From Actinomyces radicidentis (GTDB lineage: Bacteria > Actinomycetota > Actinomycetes > Actinomycetales > Actinomycetaceae): DNA of 64,000 nt. The stretch spans positions 2,790,001 through 2,854,000 of the forward strand of contig NZ_CP014228.1 in assembly GCF_001553565.1 (NCBI RefSeq), written 5' to 3'. Below, piece after piece: positions 15,623-24,254 of the stretch (the stretch's first letter is position 1; every line of letters begins with the position of its first letter). The notes beneath the pieces are model-generated. The model did not search any database and was not told where the DNA came from. It worked only from the letters and a program-made list of their open reading frames with translations. A program made the position numbers and the translations under genes.

Positions 15623-17394
15623 GCGGCGGCTCCGTCCCGTGCGCCGTCGACCATCGCGTCGAGCTCCCTCAGCACGCGGGCGTCCGCCTCGCGCACGAGC
15701 CGCGAGGGCCGCAGCCCCGCACGCTCCATGAGGGCGCCGTCCCGCAGGATCGCGCCCGGATCGCCGTCGGCCAGGATCGTTCCCCCGCCGACGACGAGCA
15801 CGCGGTCCGCCCAGGCGGCGACCGCGCGCATGTCGTGGGTGCTCACGAGGACGCACGCACCGTCGTCGGCCGTCTCTCTCAGCATGGCGAGGACGGTGCG
15901 GGAGGCGCGTCGGTCCAGGCCGAAGGTCGGCTCGTCGGCGCACAGGAGCCGACGGCGGTGCAGGAGCACGGAGACGAGCGAGAGGATCCGCTTCTGCCCG
16001 CCGGAGAGGCGGAAGGGGCTGCGCTCGGCGAGGCGGGCGAGGCCGGTGGCCTCGAGGGCGGCGTCGACGCGCGGCCCGTCGTCGTCCGGGAGCCCCCACG
16101 CGGCCTCGGCGCGCACCGTCCTGCGGGCCATCTGGGCCTCGGGGTCCTGGAAGACCATGGCGGCGCGCGGCGCGGTGACGGTTCCCGCGAGCGGATCGGC
16201 CAGTCCCGCGAGCGTCGTGAGGAGGCTCGACTTGCCGGAGCCGTTCGCCCCGATGATGGCGACGAGCTCCCCAGGTGCCGCGTCCAGGTCGACGCCCGTG
16301 AGGACCCGCCGTCCCCGGCCGCCGGCGGCGACGTCGAGCCCGCGGGCCACGAGCACGGGCTCTCGCTCCGGCTCGTGCTCGGGCTCCGTCTGCGCGGCGC
16401 CGACCGCCTGCGCGGGCGCCGCCCCGTCTCCGAGCCCGGCGAGCCGGCCCCGGATCCCGGGGACGTCGAGCGCCGGGGCGAGCTCCTCCCCCACCGGCTC
16501 GGCGTCGTCATGGTCGCCGAGGAGCGCGTGGAGCTCGAGGTCGGCGGGGAGCCAGCAGCCCTGCTCGAGCAGCCCGCGCACGCTCCCCCAGGTCATCGCG
16601 GCGAGCGGCGCGTCGCTCACGGGGTGGCCGGTGTCATCGAGGACGAGCCAGCGCGGGGGCAGGGCGGCGGGCCCGGCGTCGCCGGTGAGCTCGTCGAGGC
16701 GGTGCTCGACCATGACGGTCGCGGCGCCGAGGCGCTGCGCGGCGGCGTCGACGGCCTCGCGGACGGAGGCGACGCCGTCGGCGTCGAGCATCGAGGTGGG
16801 CTCGTCCAGGAGCAGGAGGACCGGGTCGCCGGCCAGGCCCGAGGCGAGGTCGACGCGCTGGAGCTCGCCGCCGGACAGGTCGCTCGTGGCCCGGTCCCGG
16901 AGGTGGCCGGCGCCGGCGAGGGCGAGCGCCCGGTCGATGCCCGCGTCGATCTCGCCGACGGGTGCGCCGACGCACTCGAGCGGGAGCGCGACGTCCTCGT
17001 CGACGCGTCCGAGGCAGACGGCGTCGGCGGGGTTCTGGAGGACGACGCCGACCCGCCCCGCGAAGTCGTGGACGGGCGCGGTGAGCGGGTCGAGGCCGAC
17101 GACGTCGAGGCTGCCGGTGACGCGGGCGTCGGTTACCTGGGGGACGGCCCCGTGGAGGAGCCGAAGGACCGTCGACTTCCCGGAGCCGGACGGGCCGACG
17201 ACGAGGAGCCTCTCGCCCGCCGCGAGGCTGAGGGTCAGCGGGCCGACGCCGTCTCCGTCGGGGTAGACGGCCTCGACGTCGTGCAGGTCGATGACGGGGC
17301 GGGCGGTCCCGGACGGGGGCCGCGATGCGCTCCGGCGCCCGGTGGCGGCCTGGCCGACGGCGTCCCTCCCGGGGCGGGCCTCAGGCGCGCTCAC
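15619..17394 (-). CDS. ykoD: ECF transporter fused double ATPase (YkoD)
   Basis: A 591-residue energising subunit with two ABC ATPase domains in tandem. Domain 1 has GPSGSGKSTV, LSGGELQRVDLA and LLLDEPTSMLD; domain 2 has GANGSGKSSL, LSGGQKRILSLV and LLCADEPTFGLD. A linker of about 90 residues rich in Glu and Ala separates them. The start is GTG at 17394, overlapping ykoE by 14 bp; the Shine-Dalgarno is weak, which suggests reading by termination-reinitiation. Fused A1-A2 subunits are typical of ykoD. Confidence 0.92.
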   Translation of the reverse strand: MSAPEARPGRDAVGQAATGRRSASRPPSGTARPVIDLHDVEAVYPDGDGVGPLTLSLAAGERLLVVGPSGSGKSTVLRLLHGAVPQVTDARVTGSLDVVGLDPLTAPVHDFAGRVGVVLQNPADAVCLGRVDEDVALPLECVGAPVGEIDAGIDRALALAGAGHLRDRATSDLSGGELQRVDLASGLAGDPVLLLLDEPTSMLDADGVASVREAVDAAAQRLGAATVMVEHRLDELTGDAGPAALPPRWLVLDDTGHPVSDAPLAAMTWGSVRGLLEQGCWLPADLELHALLGDHDDAEPVGEELAPALDVPGIRGRLAGLGDGAAPAQAVGAAQTEPEHEPEREPVLVARGLDVAAGGRGRRVLTGVDLDAAPGELVAIIGANGSGKSSLLTTLAGLADPLAGTVTAPRAAMVFQDPEAQMARRTVRAEAAWGLPDDDGPRVDAALEATGLARLAERSPFRLSGGQKRILSLVSVLLHRRRLLCADEPTFGLDRRASRTVLAMLRETADDGACVLVSTHDMRAVAAWADRVLVVGGGTILADGDPGAILRDGALMERAGLRPSRLVREADARVLRELDAMVDGARDGAAA

Positions 17395-18040
17395 GACGGG
17401 CGGCCAGGACGCGGGCGGGGTCCTCGCGGACGATGGCGAAGGAGTCGAGGGCGCCGGAGGCGCGCAGGGCGTCGACGATGACCTTGGCGAGGAGCCCGCC
17501 GAGGATGAGGCCGGAGACCTCCTGCATGCCGAGGCGCAGCCAGATGATCGACTGGCCGTACCAGCCCGAGCGGAAGGCGTCCCAGAAGAAGATGAAGAAG
17601 GAGCCGGACAGGCCGGAGAGGGCGTAGGCGAGCCAGTCGTAGCGGCGGTAGCGGGTGAGGAGGAAGGGCAGCTCGCTCCCGGCGCCCTGGATCGCGGCGG
17701 ACAGGAGCAGCACGGGCCCCACCGGGGAGCCGAGGAAGAGGACCTCGACGGCCGCGGCGATGACCTCGGCGATGACGCCGACGCCGGGGCGCCGGATGAT
17801 GGCGATGCTGACCGGCGCGACGAGGAGCCAGCCGCCGAAGAGGACGTGCTGGGCGAGGTCGCCGGCGGGCCCCATGGCGACGGACAGGAGGTTCCAGGCC
17901 TGGACGAGCGCCCAGTACAGGAAGCCGAAGACGGCGCCGAGCATGACCATGAGGACGATGTCGCGCAGGGCGAGGGCCCGGCGTCCGGGGGCCGGTGCGG
18001 GGCGGGCGGTGCCGGTGGCGGGTGCGGTGTTCTCAGGCAC
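17381..18040 (-). CDS. ykoE: ECF transporter S component, YkoE family (thiamine/hydroxymethylpyrimidine)
   Basis: A 219-residue integral membrane protein with five or six helices, beginning LRDIVLMVMLGAVFGFLYWALV, the opening characteristic of YkoE. It binds the vitamin precursor for import. The start is GTG at 18040, preceded by GAGGAG at 7 nt, and overlaps the ykoF stop by 8 bp. Its place between ykoF and ykoD and the TPP riboswitch upstream support a thiamine-related substrate; YkoE/YkoF systems are proposed to take up hydroxymethylpyrimidine or thiamine. Confidence 0.9.
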   Translation of the reverse strand: MPENTAPATGTARPAPAPGRRALALRDIVLMVMLGAVFGFLYWALVQAWNLLSVAMGPAGDLAQHVLFGGWLLVAPVSIAIIRRPGVGVIAEVIAAAVEVLFLGSPVGPVLLLSAAIQGAGSELPFLLTRYRRYDWLAYALSGLSGSFFIFFWDAFRSGWYGQSIIWLRLGMQEVSGLILGGLLAKVIVDALRASGALDSFAIVREDPARVLAARRERA

Positions 18041-18803
18041 GGTGGGACTCCTCGGGCTGGTTGGCGGCGCCGGCGCCGTCGGTGCTGCGCCCGCTGTGGC
18101 TGGGGCTGTTGATGGAGACGGTGAGGTGGGTTGTGACGTGCTGGACGTGGCGGCCCACGAGGGTCCATCCGGCGAAGGCGGTGGCGATGACGGCGCCGAG
18201 GTCGCCCTCGAGGCGGGTGTAGAAGTGCTCGGAGCCGGCGTAGGTGCCGAGGTCGCGCGCGTGGTCGATGGCGGCGTGGATGTCGCGCATGTGGTCGGGG
18301 GCACGTCCTGGCCCGGTCCCGGTGCCGGGCGCGGGCGCGTCGGCGAGCGGGTAGAGGGCCCACTCGGCGCTGGCCCGGGTGCCTGTGCGCCGCGGCAGGG
18401 CGACGGGGACGACGCGCGGTCCGGCACCGCCGGGCAGCTCGCAGGCGACCTCGCCGGGGCAGCCGCGCGAGAGGGTGAGGGTGAGGCTCGCGTGACGGCC
18501 GGTGCGGGCGACGGCGTCGGCGACGTCGGTGACCCATCGCTGGACGTCGTCCTCGGAGCCGCCGACGTAGGTGGAGACGTCTCCGGTCTGCGTGACGAGG
18601 CCGGTGGTGTCGAGGCCGGCCAGGGCGCCGAGGATGACGTCGACGTAGTCGTCGGCCATGACGGCCACAGTCACGCGGGCGCCGACGCCGAAGCGCAGCG
18701 GGTCCCGCTGCAGGGCGAGGCGCTCGTCGTCGGGGCTGGTGGCGGGTGCCGTGGGGTCGGTGCTGGTGCCGACGGCGGGCGTGGTGCGGGGCGTGCTGGG
18801 CAT
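18033..18803 (-). CDS. ykoF: YkoF family thiamine/HMP-binding protein
   Basis: A 256-residue protein with two copies of the YkoF fold (a first repeat from about VGARVTVAVMADDYVDVILG and a second from EHFYTRLEGDLGAVI). In Bacillus, YkoF binds thiamine or its pyrimidine moiety and works with the YkoE-D-C transporter. N-terminal 35 residues are Pro/Thr/Ser-rich and probably disordered; no signal peptide. The ATG at 18803 follows GGGAGG at 8 nt, and this Shine-Dalgarno lies in a small hairpin (see the riboswitch). First gene of the operon. Confidence 0.9.
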   Translation of the reverse strand: MPSTPRTTPAVGTSTDPTAPATSPDDERLALQRDPLRFGVGARVTVAVMADDYVDVILGALAGLDTTGLVTQTGDVSTYVGGSEDDVQRWVTDVADAVARTGRHASLTLTLSRGCPGEVACELPGGAGPRVVPVALPRRTGTRASAEWALYPLADAPAPGTGTGPGRAPDHMRDIHAAIDHARDLGTYAGSEHFYTRLEGDLGAVIATAFAGWTLVGRHVQHVTTHLTVSINSPSHSGRSTDGAGAANQPEESHRA

Positions 18804-18812
18804 GCCGCAGTC

Positions 18813-18828
18813 CTCCCTTCGTCGGGAG
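18813..18828 (-). promoter_or_regulatory. Hairpin covering the ykoF Shine-Dalgarno
   Basis: CTCCC pairs with GGGAG across a 6-nt loop, and the GGGAG is the ykoF ribosome-binding site. It lies between the TPP aptamer and the start codon, so it is a candidate expression platform acting on translation. Confidence 0.5.
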
Positions 18829-18863
18829 AACGCGGCGCGTCCGCGCGCAGCGCCCTGAGATCA

Positions 18864-18954
18864 TCGCTTCCTACGCCGGTGCTAACCGGACAGGTTCAAC
18901 GGTCGGAGCGTCTGGCTCCCTCTCAGCCCGGCGGTTCCGGGCTCCCGTGCGAGG
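18864..18954 (-). ncRNA. TPP (THI-box) riboswitch
   Basis: On the minus strand the conserved elements come in order: the 5' helix CACGGGAGCCCGG, the pyrimidine-sensing GGCTGAGAGGGAGCC near 18928, the diphosphate-binding GACCGTTGAACCTG near 18895, and GCGTAGGAAG closing the aptamer near 18868. It precedes ykoFEDC and switches the transporter off when thiamine pyrophosphate is abundant. No U-rich terminator is visible, so control is probably at translation. Confidence 0.93.
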
Positions 18955-19039
18955 TCCACCCTACGCCGTCGACGGCGAAAGAAGCGCGCCACGGCCTTTT
19001 CAAGAGCCACAGTGGCTCACCGCGACCGGGATCGCCGAG

Positions 19040-19100
19040 CGCTGGCCTTTCGCGCCGAACGCGTGGGTCCGGCCCCGGCGCTCAGCGCGAAAGGTCAGCG
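19040..19100. repeat. Inverted repeat with CCTTTCGCGC / GCGCGAAAGG arms
   Basis: Two 16-nt arms, 19040-19055 and 19085-19100, pair with one mismatch around 29 nt. The CCTTTCGC core is shared with the long palindrome at 19917-19993. The stretch 18966-19228 holds this structure and a terminator and no convincing gene. Confidence 0.55.
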
Positions 19101-19129
19101 TTCGACGCGGGGCCGGGTACGACGCACGG

Positions 19130-19173
19130 CGGCGCCCCCGCAGGATCCACCATCGGGTCCTGCGGGGGCGCCG
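19130..19173 (-). terminator. Intrinsic terminator after the PH/SHOCT gene
   Basis: A perfect 16-bp stem (19130-19145 with 19158-19173), 12-nt loop. It lies 56 bp past the stop of the minus-strand gene and can also stop plus-strand reading (TTAT follows). Confidence 0.8.
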
Positions 19174-19228
19174 TTATGTCAGCGCCCGGCGCCCGGGCGT
19201 CCTGGAGCACCACTGGTGCGCCCGGGAT

Positions 19229-19792
19229 TCAGGCGACCGACGAGCCTCCGACCACTCGTTTCACCTCGGCGATGAAGGCCACATCATCGAGGACTCCCCT
19301 GTCATGCATGCCAACGACCTGACGCAAGGTCTCAAGCTCCTGGGATCCTCGCGACGACGTGTCCGACACCGCGGACGGTGCGACTCCTCCAAGCACGGGC
19401 GAGCCCTGGTAGTTGACGTGCTGGGTGTTCTGCAGCCGGAGGTAGTTCTCGCGAGCGTCACGGGCCACGCGGTTGATGATCTCGACCCCGTCACGGAAGT
19501 TGGGGATGTCCTCGAGCTCGACCGTCTCGCGCTGTCCCGTCGGGCGGACGACGTGAACCATGGCCGCCGCCAGCTTGCGAGTCTTCTGGATCATCGACTG
19601 CTTCATGTCGACGTCGACGATGCCCCTCGTCGGGATCTGCTGGGCGTTCGTCCGCAGCGCGCCCTTCTCGAAGTAGAGGTACTCAGCGGTGAGGCGGTAG
19701 CGGCCCGGCGCAATCGTCGTGAGGGGTTGGCCCGTGGCACCCCACAGATCGCCGGGCTGCAGGTGCGAGAGGTCTCCGAAGTTCACAGTCAT
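19229..19792 (-). CDS. Bacterial PH-like domain protein with C-terminal SHOCT motif
   Basis: About 187 residues. The N-terminal half (APGRYRLTAEYLYFEKG... through MVHVVRP) has the strand pattern and the YLYFEKGAL turn of bacterial PH-like domains; the C-terminal 30 residues (ELETLRQVVGMHDRGVLDDV) are a SHOCT motif, the short helix often used for oligomerisation or membrane targeting. No signal peptide or membrane helix. ATG 19792 is taken as the start; TTG at 19834, with a G-rich run upstream, would add 14 residues. Function unknown. A long hairpin lies 125 bp upstream. Confidence 0.72.
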   Translation of the reverse strand: MTVNFGDLSHLQPGDLWGATGQPLTTIAPGRYRLTAEYLYFEKGALRTNAQQIPTRGIVDVDMKQSMIQKTRKLAAAMVHVVRPTGQRETVELEDIPNFRDGVEIINRVARDARENYLRLQNTQHVNYQGSPVLGGVAPSAVSDTSSRGSQELETLRQVVGMHDRGVLDDVAFIAEVKRVVGGSSVA

Positions 19793-19916
19793 GGGCGCCA
19801 CGCCACTGGATTGGGCGGGCTCGTCCAGGTCCAAGGATGCCCCCCCCGCGCCCTGCGGCGCTGTGGACGCCCTGTCAGTCTCGAGGACAAATCACGCGAC
19901 ACCCGCACGTCCTCAT

Positions 19917-19993
19917 GCGCCGAGCTCGTACCTTTCGCACCGAGACCATCACCCTTGCTGGTGGTCTCGGTGCGAAAGGTACGAGCTCGGCGC
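19917..19993. repeat. Perfect 32-bp palindrome with 13-nt loop (dispersed repeat family A)
   Basis: Arms 19917-19948 and 19962-19993 are exact reverse complements. The arms carry GAGCTCGTACCT and CGAGACCA; the loop holds CCCTTGCTGG. A diverged copy in the opposite orientation lies at 44086-44160. It sits between the PH/SHOCT and antiporter genes, 23 bp past the antiporter stop, and may end its transcription. Palindromes of this type behave as REP/MITE-like elements or as terminators. Confidence 0.8.
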
Positions 19994-20016
19994 CGTGGTG
20001 CGTGGGAAGGTGGCGC

Positions 20017-21483
20017 TCAGGCGTCCTGGAGGGCGAGCCGCCGCCCCTTGACGATGAGGCGCGCGTCGTTGGCGAGGAGCGCGAGCGTGAGGACGGCGCC
20101 GAGCGCCTTGGCCCAGGCGGGCTGGGCGATGAAGAGCAGGACCATCGCGGCGAGGACGGGCACGAGGTAGGTGAAGGTCTTGCCGACGTAGCCGCCGAAG
20201 GAGGGCATCTCGACGCCGCGGCCCTCGGCCACGGACTTCACCATGAAGTTGGGGCCGTTGCCAATGTAGGTGATGGCGCCGCACAGGACCGCGCCGAGCG
20301 AGATCGACACGAGGTAGACCTCGGGGACGCCGGCGACGGTGGCGCCGCCGGGGTGGGCGACCTTGCCTGCCATCTCGAAGAAGGTGACGTAGGTGGGGGC
20401 GTTGTCCAGGACGGAGGAGAGTCCGCCGGTGAAGAGGAAGAAGGTGATCCGGTTGAGGGGGAGCGAGCCGGCGACCTCGTCGAGGTAGTGGAGGGCCGGG
20501 ATCATGGTGAGGAAGATGCCGATGAAGAGGGTGGCGACCTCCTGGATCGGCCCCCACTCGAACTGGTTGTCCTCGAAGCGCGCTCGGCGGTCCCCGAAGC
20601 GGTAGCAGCCCAGCGCCGCGATGAGCATGATGATCTCGCGGGTGGGGATCCACTCCATGAGGGTGGCGTGGCCGGCCTCGATCGCCTCGGTGTCGATCGA
20701 GGGCGCGAGGGCGACGGCGAGGATGATGACCGCGAACCAGGCGAGGTTGGCGGCGCCGCGCAGGCCGAGGGGCTCGATGTCGGCGCGGTCCTCGCGGACG
20801 TTCTCGCCGGGCTCCTGCGCGTAGTAGTAGTGGTCGAGCGCGTAGTAGGTCGCGAGCAGCATCGCGTTGGTGAAGAACCACTCGCGGAACAGGCTGAAGG
20901 TCCACAGGAAGGGCACGCCGCGGAGGAAGCCGAGGAAGAGCGGCGGGTCGCCGAGCGGGGTGAGCAGGCCGCCGCAGTTCGCGACGATGAAGATCGTGAA
21001 CAGGACCGTGTGGACGCGGTAGCGGCGCTCGGCGTTGGTGTTGAGCAGTGGGCGGATGAGGAGCATGGCGGCTCCGGTGGTGCCGACGAAGCTGGCGAGG
21101 ACGCCGCCGATGCCGAGGAAGATCGTGTTGTTGCGCGGGGTGGCCTGGATGTCGCCCTTGAGGAAGATGCCGCCTGAGACGACGAAGAGGGCGAGCAGGA
21201 GCGCGATGAACTGGACGTACTCGACGACGGAGCCGAAGACGACGGTGAATCCGCCGGCGATCCACATCCAGATGGCGACGGGGATGCCGAGGACGAGGGC
21301 GACGGTGAGCTGGCTGGATCGCTTCTCCCACCACTCGGCCGTCGCCGGGACGAGTGGGAGGACGGCGATGCAGGCGAGCATCGCCGCGAAGGGAAGGATG
21401 GACCACCACTGCAGCTGCACGCGGATCTCCTCTGGGCTCGGGGCCGCCCCTGGGAGAGGCGGAGGCGCTGACGCGCCCGTCAT
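20017..21483 (-). CDS. NhaD/CitMHS_2-type sodium:proton antiporter
   Basis: A 488-residue membrane protein with about 12 hydrophobic segments and the IT-superfamily motifs VANCGGLLTPLGDPPLF (half-site one) and AITYIGNGPNFMVKS (half-site two), plus SSVLDNAPTYVTFF. These features define the CitMHS_2 branch, whose members are annotated as sodium:proton antiporters, though some transport organic acids. It exchanges cytoplasmic Na+ for protons or imports a carboxylate; the substrate cannot be decided here. The ATG at 21483 has only a weak GAG-type Shine-Dalgarno. Monocistronic. Confidence 0.87.
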   Translation of the reverse strand: MTGASAPPPLPGAAPSPEEIRVQLQWWSILPFAAMLACIAVLPLVPATAEWWEKRSSQLTVALVLGIPVAIWMWIAGGFTVVFGSVVEYVQFIALLLALFVVSGGIFLKGDIQATPRNNTIFLGIGGVLASFVGTTGAAMLLIRPLLNTNAERRYRVHTVLFTIFIVANCGGLLTPLGDPPLFLGFLRGVPFLWTFSLFREWFFTNAMLLATYYALDHYYYAQEPGENVREDRADIEPLGLRGAANLAWFAVIILAVALAPSIDTEAIEAGHATLMEWIPTREIIMLIAALGCYRFGDRRARFEDNQFEWGPIQEVATLFIGIFLTMIPALHYLDEVAGSLPLNRITFFLFTGGLSSVLDNAPTYVTFFEMAGKVAHPGGATVAGVPEVYLVSISLGAVLCGAITYIGNGPNFMVKSVAEGRGVEMPSFGGYVGKTFTYLVPVLAAMVLLFIAQPAWAKALGAVLTLALLANDARLIVKGRRLALQDA

Positions 21484-21711
21484 TCGTTCTCACTCTACGA
21501 CGTGGGATGTTTCGATCCTCGGGACGTTCAGGGCGTGCTCCGGGCGAGGATCGCCGACGGCGGTCGCTGAGCAGCGCCAGCCTGCCGGCGGGGTGCCTGG
21601 TGCCGCGGCCGGCCCGCCCGCCCCGCTGCCACCCGGAGCGGAGTCGGGACGACACGCCGATGGTCCGCTGGGAGGAGGCCGACGACGTTCGCAGCCGGGA
21701 GGATGACCGTC

Positions 21712-22080
21712 ATGAGCACGCAGAACGACGCGCCTCTCCCCCAGTCCGACGCCGCCGGCTCCACCGTGAGCCCCGAGCAGCGCGAGGCCCTCGACCGGCT
21801 CGAGGCGATGGAGGCCCAGCTCGAGGCCGCCCTCCCTCTCGTCTCCGACGCCGAGGCGGGCCTCGCCGCGATCCGCGCGATGATCGAGGCGATGGAGCCG
21901 CTCATGGCGGCCTACGACACGACGTGGGTCGAGGACCAGGAGTCGGTCGCGGAACTGGACCCGCCGCTCGCCGTCCTCGGCGAGGACACGGTATGGGACC
22001 TCTACGGCCGCGAGCACGCCGTCATGACCGAGCTGCTGCGGCTGTCGGCGCGGGTGCTCGCGCCCGCCGACGAGGACTGA
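21712..22080 (+). CDS. DUF4298 family protein
   Basis: A 122-residue cytoplasmic protein. The central part (AMEAQLEAALPLVSDAEAGL, then MAAYDTTWVEDQESV and LGEDTVWDLYGRE) matches the small DUF4298 family of helical proteins of unknown function. ATG 21712 lies 9 nt after GGGAGG; the in-frame ATG at 21703 directly touches the Shine-Dalgarno and is not used. It is divergent from the antiporter, with 228 bp between starts. Confidence 0.8.
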   Translation: MSTQNDAPLPQSDAAGSTVSPEQREALDRLEAMEAQLEAALPLVSDAEAGLAAIRAMIEAMEPLMAAYDTTWVEDQESVAELDPPLAVLGEDTVWDLYGREHAVMTELLRLSARVLAPADED

Positions 22081-22329
22081 CACCCGCTCTCACAGCCTCG
22101 CGCCTCGCCGACCCTGCCGGGACGCGCCGGACCGGTGAGGCTCCCGACGCCGTCGGAGGGCACCGCCGGAGGCCATGGATCGCACAGGCGGTCAAGGCCT
22201 GACAGCGGCTGCGGACATCCGTGCAGCGACGGGTAACAAACGCTGAACAGATGGTGGCCGTGCGGTAGCGTCGTCGCCTACCCGCGGCGACGACGCCGCG
22301 GACCCCACCACCGATCCCGAAGGAACGCG

Positions 22330-23751
22330 ATGCCGCCCTCCTCCCCGACCGCCGAGCCCCGACCCCTGGGGTTCCTGTCCGCCCCGCCGGCCGCTCCCAG
22401 GCGGCCCGAGGCCGAGATCGCCCCGGCGTACCGCCGCTGGCGCCCGAGCGTCTTCCTCGGGATCTTCCTCGGCTACGCCGGCTTCTACCTCATCCGCAAC
22501 AACGTCTCCCTGGTGTCCTCGATCCTCAAGGACCACGACATCATGAACGCGACCGGCATCGGCCTGGTCGCCAACGCCGTCCTCTTCGCCTACGGACTGT
22601 CGAAGTTCTTCATGGCGATGCTCTCGGACCGCGCGAACGCCCGCTACTTCATGCCGCTGGGACTGGCGCTGTCCGCCGTCATGAACCTGCTCATCGCCTT
22701 CGTCCCGGCGCTGAGCGCCTCCGTGGGGCTCTTCGCGCTGATGATGTTCATCAACGGCTGGTTCCAGGGCATGGGGTGGCCTCCCTCCGGCCGCGTCCTC
22801 GTCCACTGGTTCTCCACCACCGAGCGCGGCTGGATGACCTCGATCTGGAACTGCGCGCACAACGTCGGCGGCGCCGGCGTCGGCATCATCTCCGCCTGGG
22901 CCCTGTCCACCTTCGCCACCGACTCGGCCGACTGGCGCCCCGCCTTCTGGGCCCCGGCCCTCGTGGCGCTCGTCGTCGCGCTCATCGCCTTCCTCCTCAT
23001 CCGCGACCGTCCGGAGGCCATGGGCCTGCCGCCGATCGAGGAGTTCCGCGACGACCCGGCCAAGGTCGAGCTCGCCGACGACGGCTCCGAGGGCGCCTGG
23101 AAGGACGTCCTGGTCAACCACGTCCTCAAGAACCGCGTCATCGTGCTGCTCGCCGTGACGAACGTCTTCGTGTACACGCTGCGCTACGGCGTCCTCAACT
23201 GGATCCCGATCTACCTCACCGACCAGATCCACGGCACGGACGTCACCGACGGCATCCTCGGCTTCGCGATCTACGAGGGCGCCGGCATCATCGGCACGCT
23301 CCTGTGCGGCTGGGTCTCCGACAAGGTCTTCCACGGCTGGCGCTCGGGCGCGGGCATGCTGTTCCTGGGCGGCGTCGGCGTGGCCCTGCTCTTCTACTGG
23401 CTGCTGCCGACGACGGCCCCGATGTGGGTCTTCTACCTGCTCATCGCCTGCATCGGCGGCCTCATCTACGGGCCCGTCATGCTCATCGGCCTGCAGGCGA
23501 TCGACCTGTCGCCGCGCTCGGTGGCCGGTACGGCCGCGGGCTTCACGGGACTGTTCGGCTACCTGCTCGGTGCGACGCTCGCCTCGACGGGCGTCGGCCT
23601 CCTCATCGACCACTTCGGCTGGAACGTCACCTACGGCTTCCTCGTCGTCATCGTGGTCATCGCCGTGTTCTTCATGTTCGTCATCGGCAAGGACGAGCGC
23701 CGTCTCATGAACGAGCGCGCCGCCGCCGCTGAGGCCGCGAAGGCGCACTGA
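22330..23751 (+). CDS. glpT: OPA-family MFS transporter, GlpT/UhpT-like
   Basis: A 473-residue transporter with 12 helices. The organophosphate:phosphate antiporter signature is clear: GYAGFYLIRNN in helix 1 with the phosphate-binding Arg, then NGWFQGMGWPPSGRVLVHWFSTTERG and WNCAHNVGGAG. The latter form resembles GlpT and UhpC/UhpT alike, so the substrate may be glycerol-3-phosphate or hexose-6-phosphate. The N-terminal 40 residues are Pro-rich and cytoplasmic. The ATG at 22330 follows AAGGA. A hairpin (22268-22278 with 22286-22296) sits in the leader. No two-component partner is nearby. Confidence 0.87.
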   Translation: MPPSSPTAEPRPLGFLSAPPAAPRRPEAEIAPAYRRWRPSVFLGIFLGYAGFYLIRNNVSLVSSILKDHDIMNATGIGLVANAVLFAYGLSKFFMAMLSDRANARYFMPLGLALSAVMNLLIAFVPALSASVGLFALMMFINGWFQGMGWPPSGRVLVHWFSTTERGWMTSIWNCAHNVGGAGVGIISAWALSTFATDSADWRPAFWAPALVALVVALIAFLLIRDRPEAMGLPPIEEFRDDPAKVELADDGSEGAWKDVLVNHVLKNRVIVLLAVTNVFVYTLRYGVLNWIPIYLTDQIHGTDVTDGILGFAIYEGAGIIGTLLCGWVSDKVFHGWRSGAGMLFLGGVGVALLFYWLLPTTAPMWVFYLLIACIGGLIYGPVMLIGLQAIDLSPRSVAGTAAGFTGLFGYLLGATLASTGVGLLIDHFGWNVTYGFLVVIVVIAVFFMFVIGKDERRLMNERAAAAEAAKAH

Positions 23752-23762
23752 GGCACGAGCGC

Positions 23763-23813
23763 CGACGACGGGGCGCCGCCGGACCGATGTGGTCCGACGG
23801 CGCCCCGTCGTCG
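23763..23813. terminator. Bidirectional terminator between glpT and mazF
   Basis: A 23-bp stem (23763-23785 with 23791-23813) with one mismatch and a 5-nt loop, immediately after glpT and 90 bp past the mazF stop. Confidence 0.82.
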
Positions 23814-23903
23814 TGCGTCGTCCGCAGCTGATGCCGAACGGATGAAGCGCGGGCTGTCGCAGCAACCGCCCCGCCGTCCCGAGCGCTCCGGCGCCCGTCT
23901 GCG

Positions 23904-24254
23904 TCAGAGGTCGAGGAAGGTACTGATCCAGGTGCGGATGCGGCCGAGGGTCTCGTCGTCGACGGCGCCGGCGAGCCCGTGCACGCGCTCCCTGGAGATC
24001 GCCCGAAGCTGCTCGGTGAGTGCCCAGCTCGCGCGGTCCAGGTTGAGGTGCCCCGTGAGGCGAACGTGGTTGGGCCAGCCCCGGTCGACGGAGGTCACGG
24101 GTACGACGAAGAGCAGCGTGTCGACAAGAGCGTTGTAGTCGTCGCCGGAGACGACGACCACGGGACGCCGACCGCCCTGCTCCCGCCCGTGCACCGGGTC
24201 GAGCTCGGCCCACACGACGTCCCCGGCACGGACGCTGGAGCATGCGTCAGCCAT
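23904..24254 (-). CDS. mazF: MazF/PemK-type endoribonuclease toxin
   Basis: A 116-residue toxin that cuts mRNA at short sequences. The fold starts VRAGDVVWAELDPVHGREQGGRRPVVVVSGDDYN, the classical MazF opening, and continues with the LLFVVPVTS and LTEQLRAISRERV strands. The ATG at 24254 overlaps the antitoxin gene by 8 bp. Fixed order antitoxin-toxin and a palindrome at the antitoxin start indicate an intact module with co-regulation. Confidence 0.93.
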   Translation of the reverse strand: MADACSSVRAGDVVWAELDPVHGREQGGRRPVVVVSGDDYNALVDTLLFVVPVTSVDRGWPNHVRLTGHLNLDRASWALTEQLRAISRERVHGLAGAVDDETLGRIRTWISTFLDL

